From Oceanicella sp. SM1341 (GTDB taxonomy: Bacteria; Pseudomonadota; Alphaproteobacteria; Rhodobacterales; Rhodobacteraceae), in the NCBI RefSeq assembly GCF_003448965.1, contig NZ_QRGC01000011.1, forward strand, positions 90,935 through 154,934: 64,000 nucleotides of DNA, written 5' to 3'. Positions 39,807-47,844 of the stretch are shown here, one piece after another. Within the stretch, counting starts at the first letter, position 1, and each line of letters opens with the position of its first letter. The notes under the pieces are model-generated. The model ran no database searches, was not told where the DNA came from, and saw only the letters and a program-made list of their open reading frames with translations. The position numbers and the translations under genes are program-made.

Positions 39807-40928
39807 TCAGAGCCGCAGCGCCGCCAGCCGCTCCTCGTCGGGCACGAGGCCGAGGCCGGGGGCATCGGAGAGCTGCAGCCAGCCGTCCCACGCCTGAAGC
39901 GGGGCCGCGAGCGGGTAGTCGCGCCGCGCGAGCGACCATTCCGGCGGATCGTAGGGCCATTCGAGGAAGGGCACCTCGCCCAGCCCCGCGGCGAGATGGG
40001 CGTTGGCGAGCACGCCGGCGCCGTTGGTCCAGCTGTGCGGGGTGAAGGTGAGCCCGGCCTCGCGCGCCATGATCGCCACCCGCCGCAGCCCGGTGATGCC
40101 ACCCACCAGCGCCACGTCGGGCTGCAGCACGTCGAGGCAACGCTCGCCGATCAGGTCGCGGAACTCGTGCAGCTCGCGGGTCATCTCGCCGCCGGCGATG
40201 CGCAGGGGCGAGGCGGCGCGCAGCTCGGCCATGCCGCGCCTGTCGCCGCGGTGCAGGGGCTCCTCCATCCAGTATATTCCCAGCGGCTCCAGCGCGCGGG
40301 CCACCTCCAGCGCATCCTTCATCGTCCAGGGGGCCGAGGTGTCCCAGGGCATGCGCCAGCCCTGGTTGCAGTCGACCATCAGGGCCAGCCTGTCGCCCGT
40401 GCGGGCGCGGATCGCCTCCAGCGCCGCGAGGTCGTCGCGCCAGCCGCCGCGGCCGCCGGCGGAGGAGGTGAAGCGCACCTTCATCGCGGTGAACCCCTCG
40501 GCGAGGTAGCGCTCGGCCTGCGCGGCCATCGCGCCCGCGTCGCGCAGCACGCCGGAGGAGGCGTAGAGCCGCACCCGCTCCGCCCGCCCGCCGAGCATGC
40601 GCCACACCGGCTCGCCGGTGACCTTCCCCGCGAGGTCCCAGAGCGCGAGGTCGAGCGGCCAGCAGCGCCCGCCGTGGAACTGGATGTGGCTCAGCACCTC
40701 GTAATGCCGCTCGAGGTGGCGGGGGTCCTGGCCGAGGAACAGCTCCTCGTGGCCCTCGAACCCGTGCATCAGGTCGCCCGAGCCGATGCCCTCGCGGCCC
40801 TCATCGTCGCGCACGCGCACGATGGTGGCGTCGAAATGCCGGCGGGGGCGGCCGTCCCAGCTCGCCTTGAAGGCGGGATCGAGCGGCAGGCGGTGATGGC
40901 TGATCTCGATGGCGGCGATACGGGACAT
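39807..40928 (-). CDS. Enolase-superfamily enzyme (mandelate racemase/muconate lactonizing type)
   Basis: A 373-residue TIM-barrel enzyme that abstracts a proton next to a carboxylate, giving racemisation, cycloisomerisation or dehydration. The acid/base Lys is in GFTAMKVRFTSS, the three metal ligands are in LMVDCNQGW (Asp), YWMEEPLHRGD (Glu) and AGGEMTREL (Glu), and a catalytic His is in TFTPHSWTNGAG. The capping domain is at the N-terminus. The TPHSW motif and DLMHGFEGHEE loop are compatible with sugar-acid dehydratases as well as cycloisomerases. It lies downstream of an iron-type alcohol dehydrogenase in the same direction, 61 bp away, which may be functional. Confidence 0.85.
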   Translation of the reverse strand: MSRIAAIEISHHRLPLDPAFKASWDGRPRRHFDATIVRVRDDEGREGIGSGDLMHGFEGHEELFLGQDPRHLERHYEVLSHIQFHGGRCWPLDLALWDLAGKVTGEPVWRMLGGRAERVRLYASSGVLRDAGAMAAQAERYLAEGFTAMKVRFTSSAGGRGGWRDDLAALEAIRARTGDRLALMVDCNQGWRMPWDTSAPWTMKDALEVARALEPLGIYWMEEPLHRGDRRGMAELRAASPLRIAGGEMTRELHEFRDLIGERCLDVLQPDVALVGGITGLRRVAIMAREAGLTFTPHSWTNGAGVLANAHLAAGLGEVPFLEWPYDPPEWSLARRDYPLAAPLQAWDGWLQLSDAPGLGLVPDEERLAALRL

Positions 40929-40951
40929 GGGCAGGCTCCGGCAGCTTCGGA

Positions 40952-40984
40952 CAGGTCAGGCGTGGGCAGGTCAGGTCAGGCGTG
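40952..40984. repeat. Direct repeat CAGGTCAGGCGTG, 20-bp period
   Basis: The 13-bp sequence CAGGTCAGGCGTG occurs at 40952-40964 and 40972-40984, exactly 20 bp apart, in the short gap between the dehydrogenase and the racemase-family gene, with further CAGG/TCAGG copies around it. It could be a slippage product or a regulator site spanning two helical turns. Confidence 0.5.
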
Positions 40985-40989
40985 TCAGC

Positions 40990-42135
40990 TCAGGCGGCGG
41001 TGGCGAGCATGGCGGCGGCGAAGCCGAGCAGCGTCTCGCGGTCGGGCGTTTCGGCATGGGCGGTGAGCATCGGGGCGCATTCCGGCCCCTCCACGGCGCG
41101 GGTGAGGGCCTCGGCGCTCACGCCGCGAAAGGCCGCGGGCAGGGCCAGCGTGGCGCCCGAGCGGGCCACCAGCGCCTCCCAGAACCCGGGCAGGGCGGCG
41201 GCGCCGGCACAGCCGCAGGCCCGGGCCGCGGCCTCGACCTGCGGTGTGGGCCGGGCGGCGAGCCAGCCCAGGCTCACGCCGAAGCCGAGGGCCGTCGCCA
41301 GCCCGTGCTGCACCGGGGCGAGAGCGGCGGCGCCATGGCTCAGCGCATGGGCAATGGCCGTGCCGCACATGTCGATCGCCACCCCGGCGTGGAAGGCGCC
41401 GAGCAGCAGCGCCTCGCGCGCCGCGAGGTCGCCCGGCGCCTCCGCCACCCGGGGCAGGGCGGCGCAGATCAGCCCCAGCGCGTGGTGCGCGTGCAGGGCG
41501 GCGCCGGGGTGGGTACGGGCATTGGTGGCGGCCTCGAAGGCATGCACGAAGGCGTCGAGCGCGCAGAAGGCGGTGAGATCGCGCGGCAGGCTCACGGTGA
41601 GGGCCGGATCGAGCAGCACCAGCCGCGGCTTCAGCCCGGGGTCCCAGGCCCAGAGCTTGCGCCCGTCGGGGCCGGAGAAGATGCAGGTGGCGCAGCTCTC
41701 GGCCCCGGTGCCGGCGGTGGTGGGCACCAGCAGCGAGGGCAGCAGGCCGGGCGGCATCGGGGCGGCGGCGAGCGCGTAGGCCATCGGGTCGGGCGCGCCG
41801 GGGATGCAGGCGGTGGCGAGCTTGGCGGTGTCGAGCGCCGAGCCCCCGCCGATGCCCACCACGAGATCGGCCCCCGCCGCGCGCCCGGCCGCGGCCGCTG
41901 CCGCCACCTGCGTGGATTTCGGCTCCCCCGAGAGCCCGGTGAAGGCGGTGACCCGGAGCCCGGCGCCGGCCAGGGCCTGCTCCAGCGGCGCAAGGCGCCC
42001 CTGCGCCTGCAGCCAGGGGTCGGCCACCAGCAGCACCGACCCGGCGGGTGAGAGGGCCGCCGCCTCCGGGCCGAGCCGGTCGATCGCGCCGGGGCCGCAG
42101 AGCGTGGCGGGGATGGTTCCTGTCGAGTAGCGCAT
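40990..42135 (-). CDS. Iron-containing (group III) alcohol dehydrogenase
   Basis: A 381-residue metal- and NAD-dependent dehydrogenase of the Fe-ADH/maleylacetate reductase family. The nucleotide motif is VGIGGGSALDTAK. Metal ligands are visible: the Asp and first His in ALDAFVHAFEA, the second His in CGTAIAHALSHG and the third in PVQHGLATALG. I chose the ATG at 42135 because GGGGAGACCCCG lies directly upstream. Its likely partner is the enolase-superfamily enzyme downstream. The family includes butanol dehydrogenases, maleylacetate reductases and hydroxybutyrate dehydrogenases; the sequence does not decide between them. Confidence 0.85.
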   Translation of the reverse strand: MRYSTGTIPATLCGPGAIDRLGPEAAALSPAGSVLLVADPWLQAQGRLAPLEQALAGAGLRVTAFTGLSGEPKSTQVAAAAAAGRAAGADLVVGIGGGSALDTAKLATACIPGAPDPMAYALAAAPMPPGLLPSLLVPTTAGTGAESCATCIFSGPDGRKLWAWDPGLKPRLVLLDPALTVSLPRDLTAFCALDAFVHAFEAATNARTHPGAALHAHHALGLICAALPRVAEAPGDLAAREALLLGAFHAGVAIDMCGTAIAHALSHGAAALAPVQHGLATALGFGVSLGWLAARPTPQVEAAARACGCAGAAALPGFWEALVARSGATLALPAAFRGVSAEALTRAVEGPECAPMLTAHAETPDRETLLGFAAAMLATAA

Positions 42136-42326
42136 CGGGGTCTCCCCTGCGGCGGCGGCGGGTCCGGGGCTCAGGGAGCATCCCGGCCGCCCGCCCGTCA
42201 AGCGCCGTTGCATGTTTCGGATGTTTCCTGCCGCCGGGGGTTCGAAAGCTGCGCGGGCCGTACTACGTCAAGCCGTGGCCCGGGGGCTGCCCGGGTCTCA
42301 CTCACACAAGCAGAGCGAGGCTAGCC
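42136..42326. promoter_or_regulatory. Divergent promoter region Fe-ADH / OsmC
   Basis: A 191-bp gap between divergent genes. The central part has an AT-richer stretch (ATGTTTCGGATGTTTC) containing the short direct repeat ATGTTTC. No further boxes were recognised. Confidence 0.3.
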
Positions 42327-42761
42327 ATGACGATCAAGAAGACCGGTTCCGCCGCCTGGGAAGGCGGCCTGAAGGATGGCAAGGGCACCATTTCCACCCA
42401 GAGCGGTGCGCTGAAGGAATATCCCTACGGCTTCAAGACCCGCTTCGAGGGCGTGGCCGGCTCCAACCCCGAGGAGCTCATCGGCGCCGCGCATGCGAGC
42501 TGCTTCACCATGGCGCTGTCGCTGATCCTGGGCGATGCGGGCCTCACCGCCGACCGGATGGACACCACCGCGACCGTGAGCCTCGACCAGGTCGACGGCG
42601 GCTTCGCCATCACCGCGATTCACCTCGAGCTCAAGGCCAGCGTGCCCGGCACCACCGCCGAGCAGTTCGCCGAGCTCGCCGCCAAGGCGAAGGCCGGCTG
42701 CCCGGTGTCCAAGCTCTTCGGCTCCAACGCCGAGATCACGCTCGACGCCACCCTGGCCTGA
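42327..42761 (+). CDS. osmC: OsmC-family peroxiredoxin
   Basis: A 144-residue thiol peroxidase of the OsmC class that reduces organic hydroperoxides. Both redox cysteines are present: C59 in AAHASCFTMALS and C125 in KAGCPVSKLF. GVAGSNPEELIGAA and ALKEYPYGF are typical of OsmC. Expression of OsmC usually rises in osmotic or stationary-phase stress, and it is located near a trehalose cluster with an EcfG-like promoter, so a stress role fits, but no such promoter was seen in front of this gene. It is probably monocistronic. Confidence 0.93.
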   Translation: MTIKKTGSAAWEGGLKDGKGTISTQSGALKEYPYGFKTRFEGVAGSNPEELIGAAHASCFTMALSLILGDAGLTADRMDTTATVSLDQVDGGFAITAIHLELKASVPGTTAEQFAELAAKAKAGCPVSKLFGSNAEITLDATLA

Positions 42762-42791
42762 TACCCCGTCTCCCCGCCGCCCGCCGTCACG

Positions 42792-42812
42792 GAACCGTCG
42801 CGAAAACGGTTC
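42792..42812 (+). terminator. Hairpin between osmC and the propeller gene
   Basis: Perfect 7-bp inverted repeat GAACCGT / ACGGTTC with a 7-base loop, 30 bases after the osmC stop and 37 bases before the next start. Could be the osmC terminator or an operator for the following gene. Confidence 0.45.
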
Positions 42813-42849
42813 AGATGTGCGGGCGGTGATTCCGAGGGGAGATGGATCC

Positions 42850-45039
42850 ATGAAAAAGGCATTGTTCGGCACCTGCGCGCTGGCCGCGCTGGTGGCCCTT
42901 CCGGCCGCACGCGCCGGCGCGCAGGACGCGATTTCCGAGAGCGCCCGCAACTTCAACCGCATCGCCGCCTTCGCGGTGAACGACAACCTGCCCGGGGACG
43001 CCGACCCGAAGACCGAGACCTCGGCCGAGATCATCTACGCCGACGAGACCGGCAACATGCTGATCTACACCGACAGCCCCGCCAGCGTGGTGGGCCGCAT
43101 CGACATCACAGACCCCGAGGCGCCGAAGCCGCTGGGTGTCACCGCGATGAACGGCGAGCCCACCTCCGTGGTGGTGATCGGGGAGCAGGCCTATGTCGGC
43201 GTGAACACCTCCGAGAGCTACACCGCCCCCTCGGGCAGGCTGGTGACCCTCGACCTGACCAGCGGCGAGGAGCGGGCGAGCTGCGACATCGGCGGCCAGC
43301 CCGACAGTGTCGCCGCGGCGCCCGACGCGAGCTTCATCGCCGTCGCGGTGGAGAACGAGCGCGACGAGGACCTGGGCGACGGCGGCCTGCCGCAGATGCC
43401 CGCGGGCTACGTGGTGATCCTGCCGGTGACCGACGGCGTGGTGGACTGCGCGAACATGGTGAAGGCCGATGTGACCGGTCTCGCCGAGGTGGCGCCGGAA
43501 GACCCCGAGCCGGAATTCGTCGACGTGAACGCCCGCGGCGAGATCGCCGTGACCCTGCAGGAGAACAACCACGTCGTGGTGCTCGACCGCACGGGCAAGG
43601 TGCTGTCGCATTTCTCCGCCGGCACGGTGGACCTCGAGGGCATCGACACGAAGCGCGACGGCGCGCTCTCCTTCACCGACACGCTTTCCGGCGTGGCGCG
43701 CGAGCCCGATTCCATCCAGTGGCTGGGCGACGACCGGCTGGTGACCGCCAACGAGGGCGACTGGAAGGGCGGCTCGCGCGGCTGGACCGTGTTCTCCCCC
43801 GCGGGCGAGGTGCTCTACGAGAACGGCGCCGGCTTCGAGAAGGCCGTGGTGCAGATCGGCCATTACCCCGAGAAGCGCTCCGACAAGAAGGGCGTGGAGC
43901 CCGAGGCGCTGGAGACCGCCACCTTCGACGGCACGCCCTATGCCTTCATCGGCTCCGAGCGCGGCTCGGTGATCGGTGTCTACGACATGGGCGGCGAGGC
44001 CCCGGTGCTGCGCCAGCTCCTGCCCTCGGGCATCGCGCCGGAGGGGCTGGTGGCCATCCCCGCGCGCGGGCTGCTGGTGAGCGCGAACGAAGCCGACCTC
44101 GTGGAGGACGGCGGCGCGCGCTCGCACGTGATGATCTACCGGCTGGAGGACGCCCCGGCGGCCTATCCCTCCATCACCTCCGCCGGCGCGGAGGAGCTGA
44201 TCGGCTGGGGCGCGCTCTCCGGCCTCTCGGCCGACCCGGAGGAGGCGGGCCGCCTCCATGCGGTGAACGACAGTTTCTACGCCATGCAGCCCACGATCTT
44301 CACCATCGACGCGACGGCGCGCCCCGCGCGCATCACCTCGGCGCTGCGGGTGACCCGCGACGGCCGGCCCGCGGAGCATCTCGACATGGAAGGCATCTTC
44401 GCCGATGCCGACGGCAGCTTCTGGGTGGGCAACGAGGGCAACAGCGAGAAGCAGGTGCCCCATGCCATCCTGCATGTGGGCGCCGACGGCGCGATCGCGG
44501 AGGAGATCGCCCTCCCCGATACCCTGCTCGCCGGCGAGAAGCGCTTCGGCATCGAGGGCATCACCCGCATCGGCGACCGGCTCTGGCTCGCCATCCAGCG
44601 CGAGTGGGGGGACGACCCGAAGGGCATGGTGAAATTCGTCTCCCACGACCTCGCGAGCGGGGAGTGGGGCGCGGTGCACTATCCGCTCGACGCGGCCGAG
44701 GCCGGCTGGGTGGGGCTCTCCGAGATCAGCCTCGACGGCGATCGGGTGCTGATCCTGGAGCGCGACAACCAGATCGGCGCCGCCGCGCGCATCAAGAAGC
44801 TCTACGCCGTGCCGGTCTCCGCGCTGCAGCCCGCACCGCTCGGCGGCGAACTGCCGGTGGTGGACAAGACCAAGGTGCATGACTTCCTGCCCGAGCTGAA
44901 GGCGCCCAAGGGCTATGTCGTCGACAAGATCGAGGGCTTCACGGTCGATGCCGCCGGCAATGCCTTCGCCGTGACCGACAACGACGGCGTGGACGACAGC
45001 TCCGGCGAGACGCATTTCATCGCCCTCGGCAAGCTCTGA
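42850..45039 (+). CDS. Secreted esterase-like phytase/beta-propeller protein
   Basis: A 729-residue exported protein. A signal peptide ends RAGAQ. The first half is a beta-propeller of the choice-of-anchor-I type (repeated surveillance of ITDPEAPKPLG, EPTSVVVIGEQAYVG, QPDSVAAAPDASFIA). The second half, from about residue 440, matches the esterase-like activity of phytase domain: HAVNDSFYAMQPTIFTI, DMEGIFADADGSFWVGNEG, RFGIEGITRIGD and NAFAVTDNDGVDD. Such proteins are periplasmic or extracellular and are often induced by phosphate shortage as phosphoesterases; that role is inferred. GGGGAG lies upstream of the ATG. A good terminator follows. Confidence 0.82.
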   Translation: MKKALFGTCALAALVALPAARAGAQDAISESARNFNRIAAFAVNDNLPGDADPKTETSAEIIYADETGNMLIYTDSPASVVGRIDITDPEAPKPLGVTAMNGEPTSVVVIGEQAYVGVNTSESYTAPSGRLVTLDLTSGEERASCDIGGQPDSVAAAPDASFIAVAVENERDEDLGDGGLPQMPAGYVVILPVTDGVVDCANMVKADVTGLAEVAPEDPEPEFVDVNARGEIAVTLQENNHVVVLDRTGKVLSHFSAGTVDLEGIDTKRDGALSFTDTLSGVAREPDSIQWLGDDRLVTANEGDWKGGSRGWTVFSPAGEVLYENGAGFEKAVVQIGHYPEKRSDKKGVEPEALETATFDGTPYAFIGSERGSVIGVYDMGGEAPVLRQLLPSGIAPEGLVAIPARGLLVSANEADLVEDGGARSHVMIYRLEDAPAAYPSITSAGAEELIGWGALSGLSADPEEAGRLHAVNDSFYAMQPTIFTIDATARPARITSALRVTRDGRPAEHLDMEGIFADADGSFWVGNEGNSEKQVPHAILHVGADGAIAEEIALPDTLLAGEKRFGIEGITRIGDRLWLAIQREWGDDPKGMVKFVSHDLASGEWGAVHYPLDAAEAGWVGLSEISLDGDRVLILERDNQIGAAARIKKLYAVPVSALQPAPLGGELPVVDKTKVHDFLPELKAPKGYVVDKIEGFTVDAAGNAFAVTDNDGVDDSSGETHFIALGKL

Positions 45040-45050
45040 CACTGCACTCC

Positions 45051-45085
45051 CCCGGCGGGCGCCCGATCGCGGCGCGCCTGCCGGG
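45051..45085 (+). terminator. Terminator of the propeller-protein gene
   Basis: A 12-bp stem (CCCGGC-G-GGCGC pairing with GCGCC-T-GCCGGG, with one G-U pair) and an 11-base loop, starting 12 bases after the stop. No T-tract follows. Confidence 0.55.
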
Positions 45086-45200
45086 CCCCGCGCCGCGCCG
45101 GTGCACGCATGCCCCGCAGAACGCTCGCGAAATCCCGCCCGGCCCGGCCGGGCCATGGTCGCGCTCCGGGTGGTATCTCGCCGATTCAGCGCGCTGCGCG

Positions 45201-45225
45201 GGAACTTTTTCCTCACTGAAAGGTT
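45201..45225 (+). promoter_or_regulatory. EcfG-type (general stress) promoter of otsA
   Basis: GGAAC (45201-45205), 17 bases, then GTT (45223-45225). This is the spacing and sequence of promoters read by EcfG-type general stress sigma factors in Alphaproteobacteria. The site lies in AT-richer DNA about 220 bp before otsA. Trehalose synthesis is a known target of this response. Confidence 0.65.
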
Positions 45226-45443
45226 AACACTGCATCGGAGAAAACCGGCTTTCGCCCGCGGGTATTGGCGGTCGGAAGACGGGAAGAAGAATTCAGTCTC
45301 CGCGCGTCTGTCATCAATCGACATGGGGAGAGTCCGATGCAGCCCGCCGACCGAAACCCGCCTGCCGCCGCTGCTCCTGCCCGGGAGACCCGCGGCCCCG
45401 TTCAACGCCCGCCGCACGGCACCGCCCGGGGAGGGCGCTGCTG

Positions 45444-46853
45444 ATGTCCCGCATCATCGTCGTATCGAACCGCCTTCCGAGCGCGCGCAGTTCGGCCGGG
45501 GGTCTTGCCGTGGCGCTGTCCGACTGCCTTTCCGCAACCGGGGGCGTCTGGATCGGCACCAGTGACGAGATCGCCGACGAACCGGAGCAGCGCCTGCACG
45601 AGTTCGAGGAATCGCTTTTCGTGAAGCTCGGCTTCGCCCTCACCCGGCAGGAGCACGAGAATTACTACCTCGGGTATTCCAACTCGGTGCTCTGGCCGGT
45701 CTTCCACGGCCGCGCCGACCTGATGGACTATCACGAGGAATACGATATTTCGTATCACGCGCTGAACGCGCGCCTCGCGCAGATGATAGCCGGCCTGTTG
45801 CGGCCGGGGGACCTGCTGTGGGTGCAGGACTACCACTTCCTGCCGCTGGCCTCCGAGCTGCGCCGTCTGGGGGTGCGCAATGCCATCGGGCTGTTCCTGC
45901 ACATCCCCTTTCCGGACGCGCATGACATCCAGGTGGTCCCCGACCACGTGGAGCTGCTGCGCGCGCTCTTCGACTACGACCTCATCGGGCTGCAGACCCG
46001 GCGCGACGTGAACGCCTTCCTCGGCACCTGCCGCACCTGCGCCGGCGCGGAGCTGCTGATCGACGGCACGGTATCGGCCTTCGGCAAGCGCACCACGGTG
46101 GCGAGCTTTCCCATCGGCATCGACACCGAGGGCTTCGCGCTGGAGGCCTCGCGCACCCTGCCGCCGCGCCACGTGGAGGACCCCGAGCGCCAGCACCTCA
46201 TCATCGGGGTCGACCGGCTGGACTATTCCAAGGGCCTGCCGCAGCGCTTCCTCGCCTACGAGCGCCTGCTGGAGACGCATCCCGAGCTCTCCGGCCGGGT
46301 GTCGTTCCTGCAGATCGCGCCGCCCACCCGCTCGGGCCTGCGCGCCTACAGCGAGATCCGCTCCGAGCTGGAGCGGCTCGCGGGCTGCATCAACGGCGCG
46401 CATGCCGACATAGACTGGACGCCGCTGCGCTACATCCACCGCGCCCTGCCGCGCGAGCAGCTCGGCTCGCTCTACCGCCGCGCGCGGGTGGGGCTGGTCA
46501 CGCCGCTCGCCGACGGGATGAACCTGGTGGCGAAGGAATATGTCGCGGCCCAGGACCCGGAGAACCCCGGCGTGCTGGTGCTGTCGCGCTTCGCGGGTGC
46601 TGCCGAGCAGATGGGCGAGGCGCTGCTGGTGAACCCGCATGACCGCGGCGAGGTGGCCCAGGCCATCCACCGGGCCCTGCGCATGCCGCTGGCCGAGCGC
46701 CGCACGCGTCACGCGGCCCTCATGGGCCGGCTGCTCGAACAGGACATCACCTGGTGGAGCACCACCTACCTCAAGCGCCTGCGCGAGGTGGTCTGGCACC
46801 GGCGCGGCGTGCCGGAACCGAGCAAGCTCTTCGCCGGTCAGCTCCCGGGCTGA
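45444..46853 (+). CDS. otsA: Trehalose-6-phosphate synthase
   Basis: A 469-residue glycosyltransferase (family 20) that joins UDP-glucose (or ADP-glucose) to glucose-6-phosphate. Landmarks: VSNRLP at the start, SNSVLWPVFHGR, the donor/acceptor loop LWVQDYHFLPL, FLHIPFP, GVDRLDYSKGLPQRF, LVTPLADGMNLVAKEYVA and LSRFAGAAEQM. The start is preceded by GGGGAGGG. The gene is transcribed toward the glucan/trehalose operon and converges with otsB 229 bp away; this arrangement separates the two OtsAB steps into two units, with otsA on its own stress promoter. Product goes to OtsB. Confidence 0.95.
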   Translation: MSRIIVVSNRLPSARSSAGGLAVALSDCLSATGGVWIGTSDEIADEPEQRLHEFEESLFVKLGFALTRQEHENYYLGYSNSVLWPVFHGRADLMDYHEEYDISYHALNARLAQMIAGLLRPGDLLWVQDYHFLPLASELRRLGVRNAIGLFLHIPFPDAHDIQVVPDHVELLRALFDYDLIGLQTRRDVNAFLGTCRTCAGAELLIDGTVSAFGKRTTVASFPIGIDTEGFALEASRTLPPRHVEDPERQHLIIGVDRLDYSKGLPQRFLAYERLLETHPELSGRVSFLQIAPPTRSGLRAYSEIRSELERLAGCINGAHADIDWTPLRYIHRALPREQLGSLYRRARVGLVTPLADGMNLVAKEYVAAQDPENPGVLVLSRFAGAAEQMGEALLVNPHDRGEVAQAIHRALRMPLAERRTRHAALMGRLLEQDITWWSTTYLKRLREVVWHRRGVPEPSKLFAGQLPG

Positions 46854-46949
46854 CCGGCCCTTCTTCCGCCCGGAGCTGCAGCGCTCCCGGCCCCTCGCCC
46901 GAAACCGCGCAGCGGAGCGGAGAGGGGCCCCGGGGCCCGTCCGCATGCG

Positions 46950-46985
46950 CGGGCCGCCCGCCTCGGGGCCGCATCGCGCGGCCCG
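46950..46985. terminator. Inverted repeat between convergent otsA and otsB
   Basis: CGGGCCGC (46950-46957) pairs with GCGGCCCG (46978-46985) across a 20-base GC-rich loop in the convergent otsA/otsB gap. Other GGGGCCCC-type palindromes lie nearby. Bidirectional termination is likely but the exact hairpin is uncertain. Confidence 0.4.
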
Positions 46986-47082
46986 GGCCCGTGGCCAGCC
47001 GGGGCGGGAGCCGCTCCCGACGCCATCACCGGCCGTCGAAGGCCCTTGCCCGCCCCTGGGGCGAAGCCCGCGCGGCCTGCGC

Positions 47083-47844
47083 TCAGGCGTGGTGGGGCAG
47101 GGCCGCCGCCAGCCAGCCCAGCAGGGCGGCCGGGCTGTCGACGCGCCATTCCGCCGCCGTCTCCGCCACCGTGCCGACATGCACCGAGATGCCGCCCCGC
47201 GCCCGGACCCAGGCCAGCGCGGGCTCGTCGGTCACGTCGTCGCCGGCGAACACCGGCACCCGGCCGCGGAAGGGCGGACGCTCCATCAGCGCCGCCACCG
47301 CCCGGTCCTTCGAGACGCCGGCGGGGTGGATCTCCCAGGCCATCTTCGCCTGTTGCAGGGCAAAGCCCGGGTGGGCGGCCACCACCGCCTCGGCCGCGGC
47401 GCGGGCCTCCTCGGCGAGGCCGGGGTCGGCGCGGTAGTGGATCACCGCGCCGGCGGGCTTGTCCTCGCAGAGATAGGCCGCCCGGGTTTCGGCCAGGGCA
47501 TGCAGGGCGGCGCGCACCGGCGCGGCATCGGGGAAGGCGGAGGCCTCCCCGGCGATCTCCGGCGGCCAGATCTCCGAGCCGTGCGAGCCCACGATCACCC
47601 CGCGGTGCCCGGGCAGGAAGCCTTGCAGGTCCGCCAGCCGCCGGCCGGAGACCAGCGCCAGCGCCCCGCCCGCCGCCTCTCCAAGGGCGGCGAGCAGGGT
47701 CGGCAGCGTTCCGGGCACCTCGATCGCGTCCGGCCGCTCGGCGATCTCCACCAGCGTGCCGTCGAAATCGAGGAAGATCGCCTGGCCGGCCGGCGAGAGG
47801 ACGGGCGGCAGCGTGGCGGTGGCGGAGAGGGTATCGTCAGGCAT
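47083..47844 (-). CDS. otsB: Trehalose-6-phosphate phosphatase
   Basis: A 253-residue HAD-type phosphatase that removes phosphate from trehalose-6-phosphate. The catalytic nucleophile pair is in IFLDFDGTLVEIAERPD, followed by LVSGRR, VGSHGSEIW, KMAWEIHPAGVSKDRAV and the metal-binding FAGDDVTDEPAL. It is the last gene of the eight-gene operon, overlapping treY by eight bases, so it is expressed with the glucan genes rather than with otsA, its pathway partner. The separation could allow free trehalose to be made by other routes while T6P synthesis responds to stress. Confidence 0.94.
   Translation of the reverse strand: MPDDTLSATATLPPVLSPAGQAIFLDFDGTLVEIAERPDAIEVPGTLPTLLAALGEAAGGALALVSGRRLADLQGFLPGHRGVIVGSHGSEIWPPEIAGEASAFPDAAPVRAALHALAETRAAYLCEDKPAGAVIHYRADPGLAEEARAAAEAVVAAHPGFALQQAKMAWEIHPAGVSKDRAVAALMERPPFRGRVPVFAGDDVTDEPALAWVRARGGISVHVGTVAETAAEWRVDSPAALLGWLAAALPHHA

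Larger units (their letters stand above)
45040..45443 (+). promoter_or_regulatory. 404-bp region holding the otsA promoter
   Basis: Apart from the terminator at its left end and the EcfG-like promoter at 45201-45225, I see no gene or structure in this stretch. If transcription starts just downstream of the promoter, otsA has a leader of roughly 200 bases, which is long enough to be regulatory. Confidence 0.5.

Noticed and set aside
42791..42811. GGAAC ... GTT as an EcfG promoter upstream of the propeller gene.
   Set aside because: The spacing between the elements is only 13 bases; the sequence is better explained as an inverted repeat.
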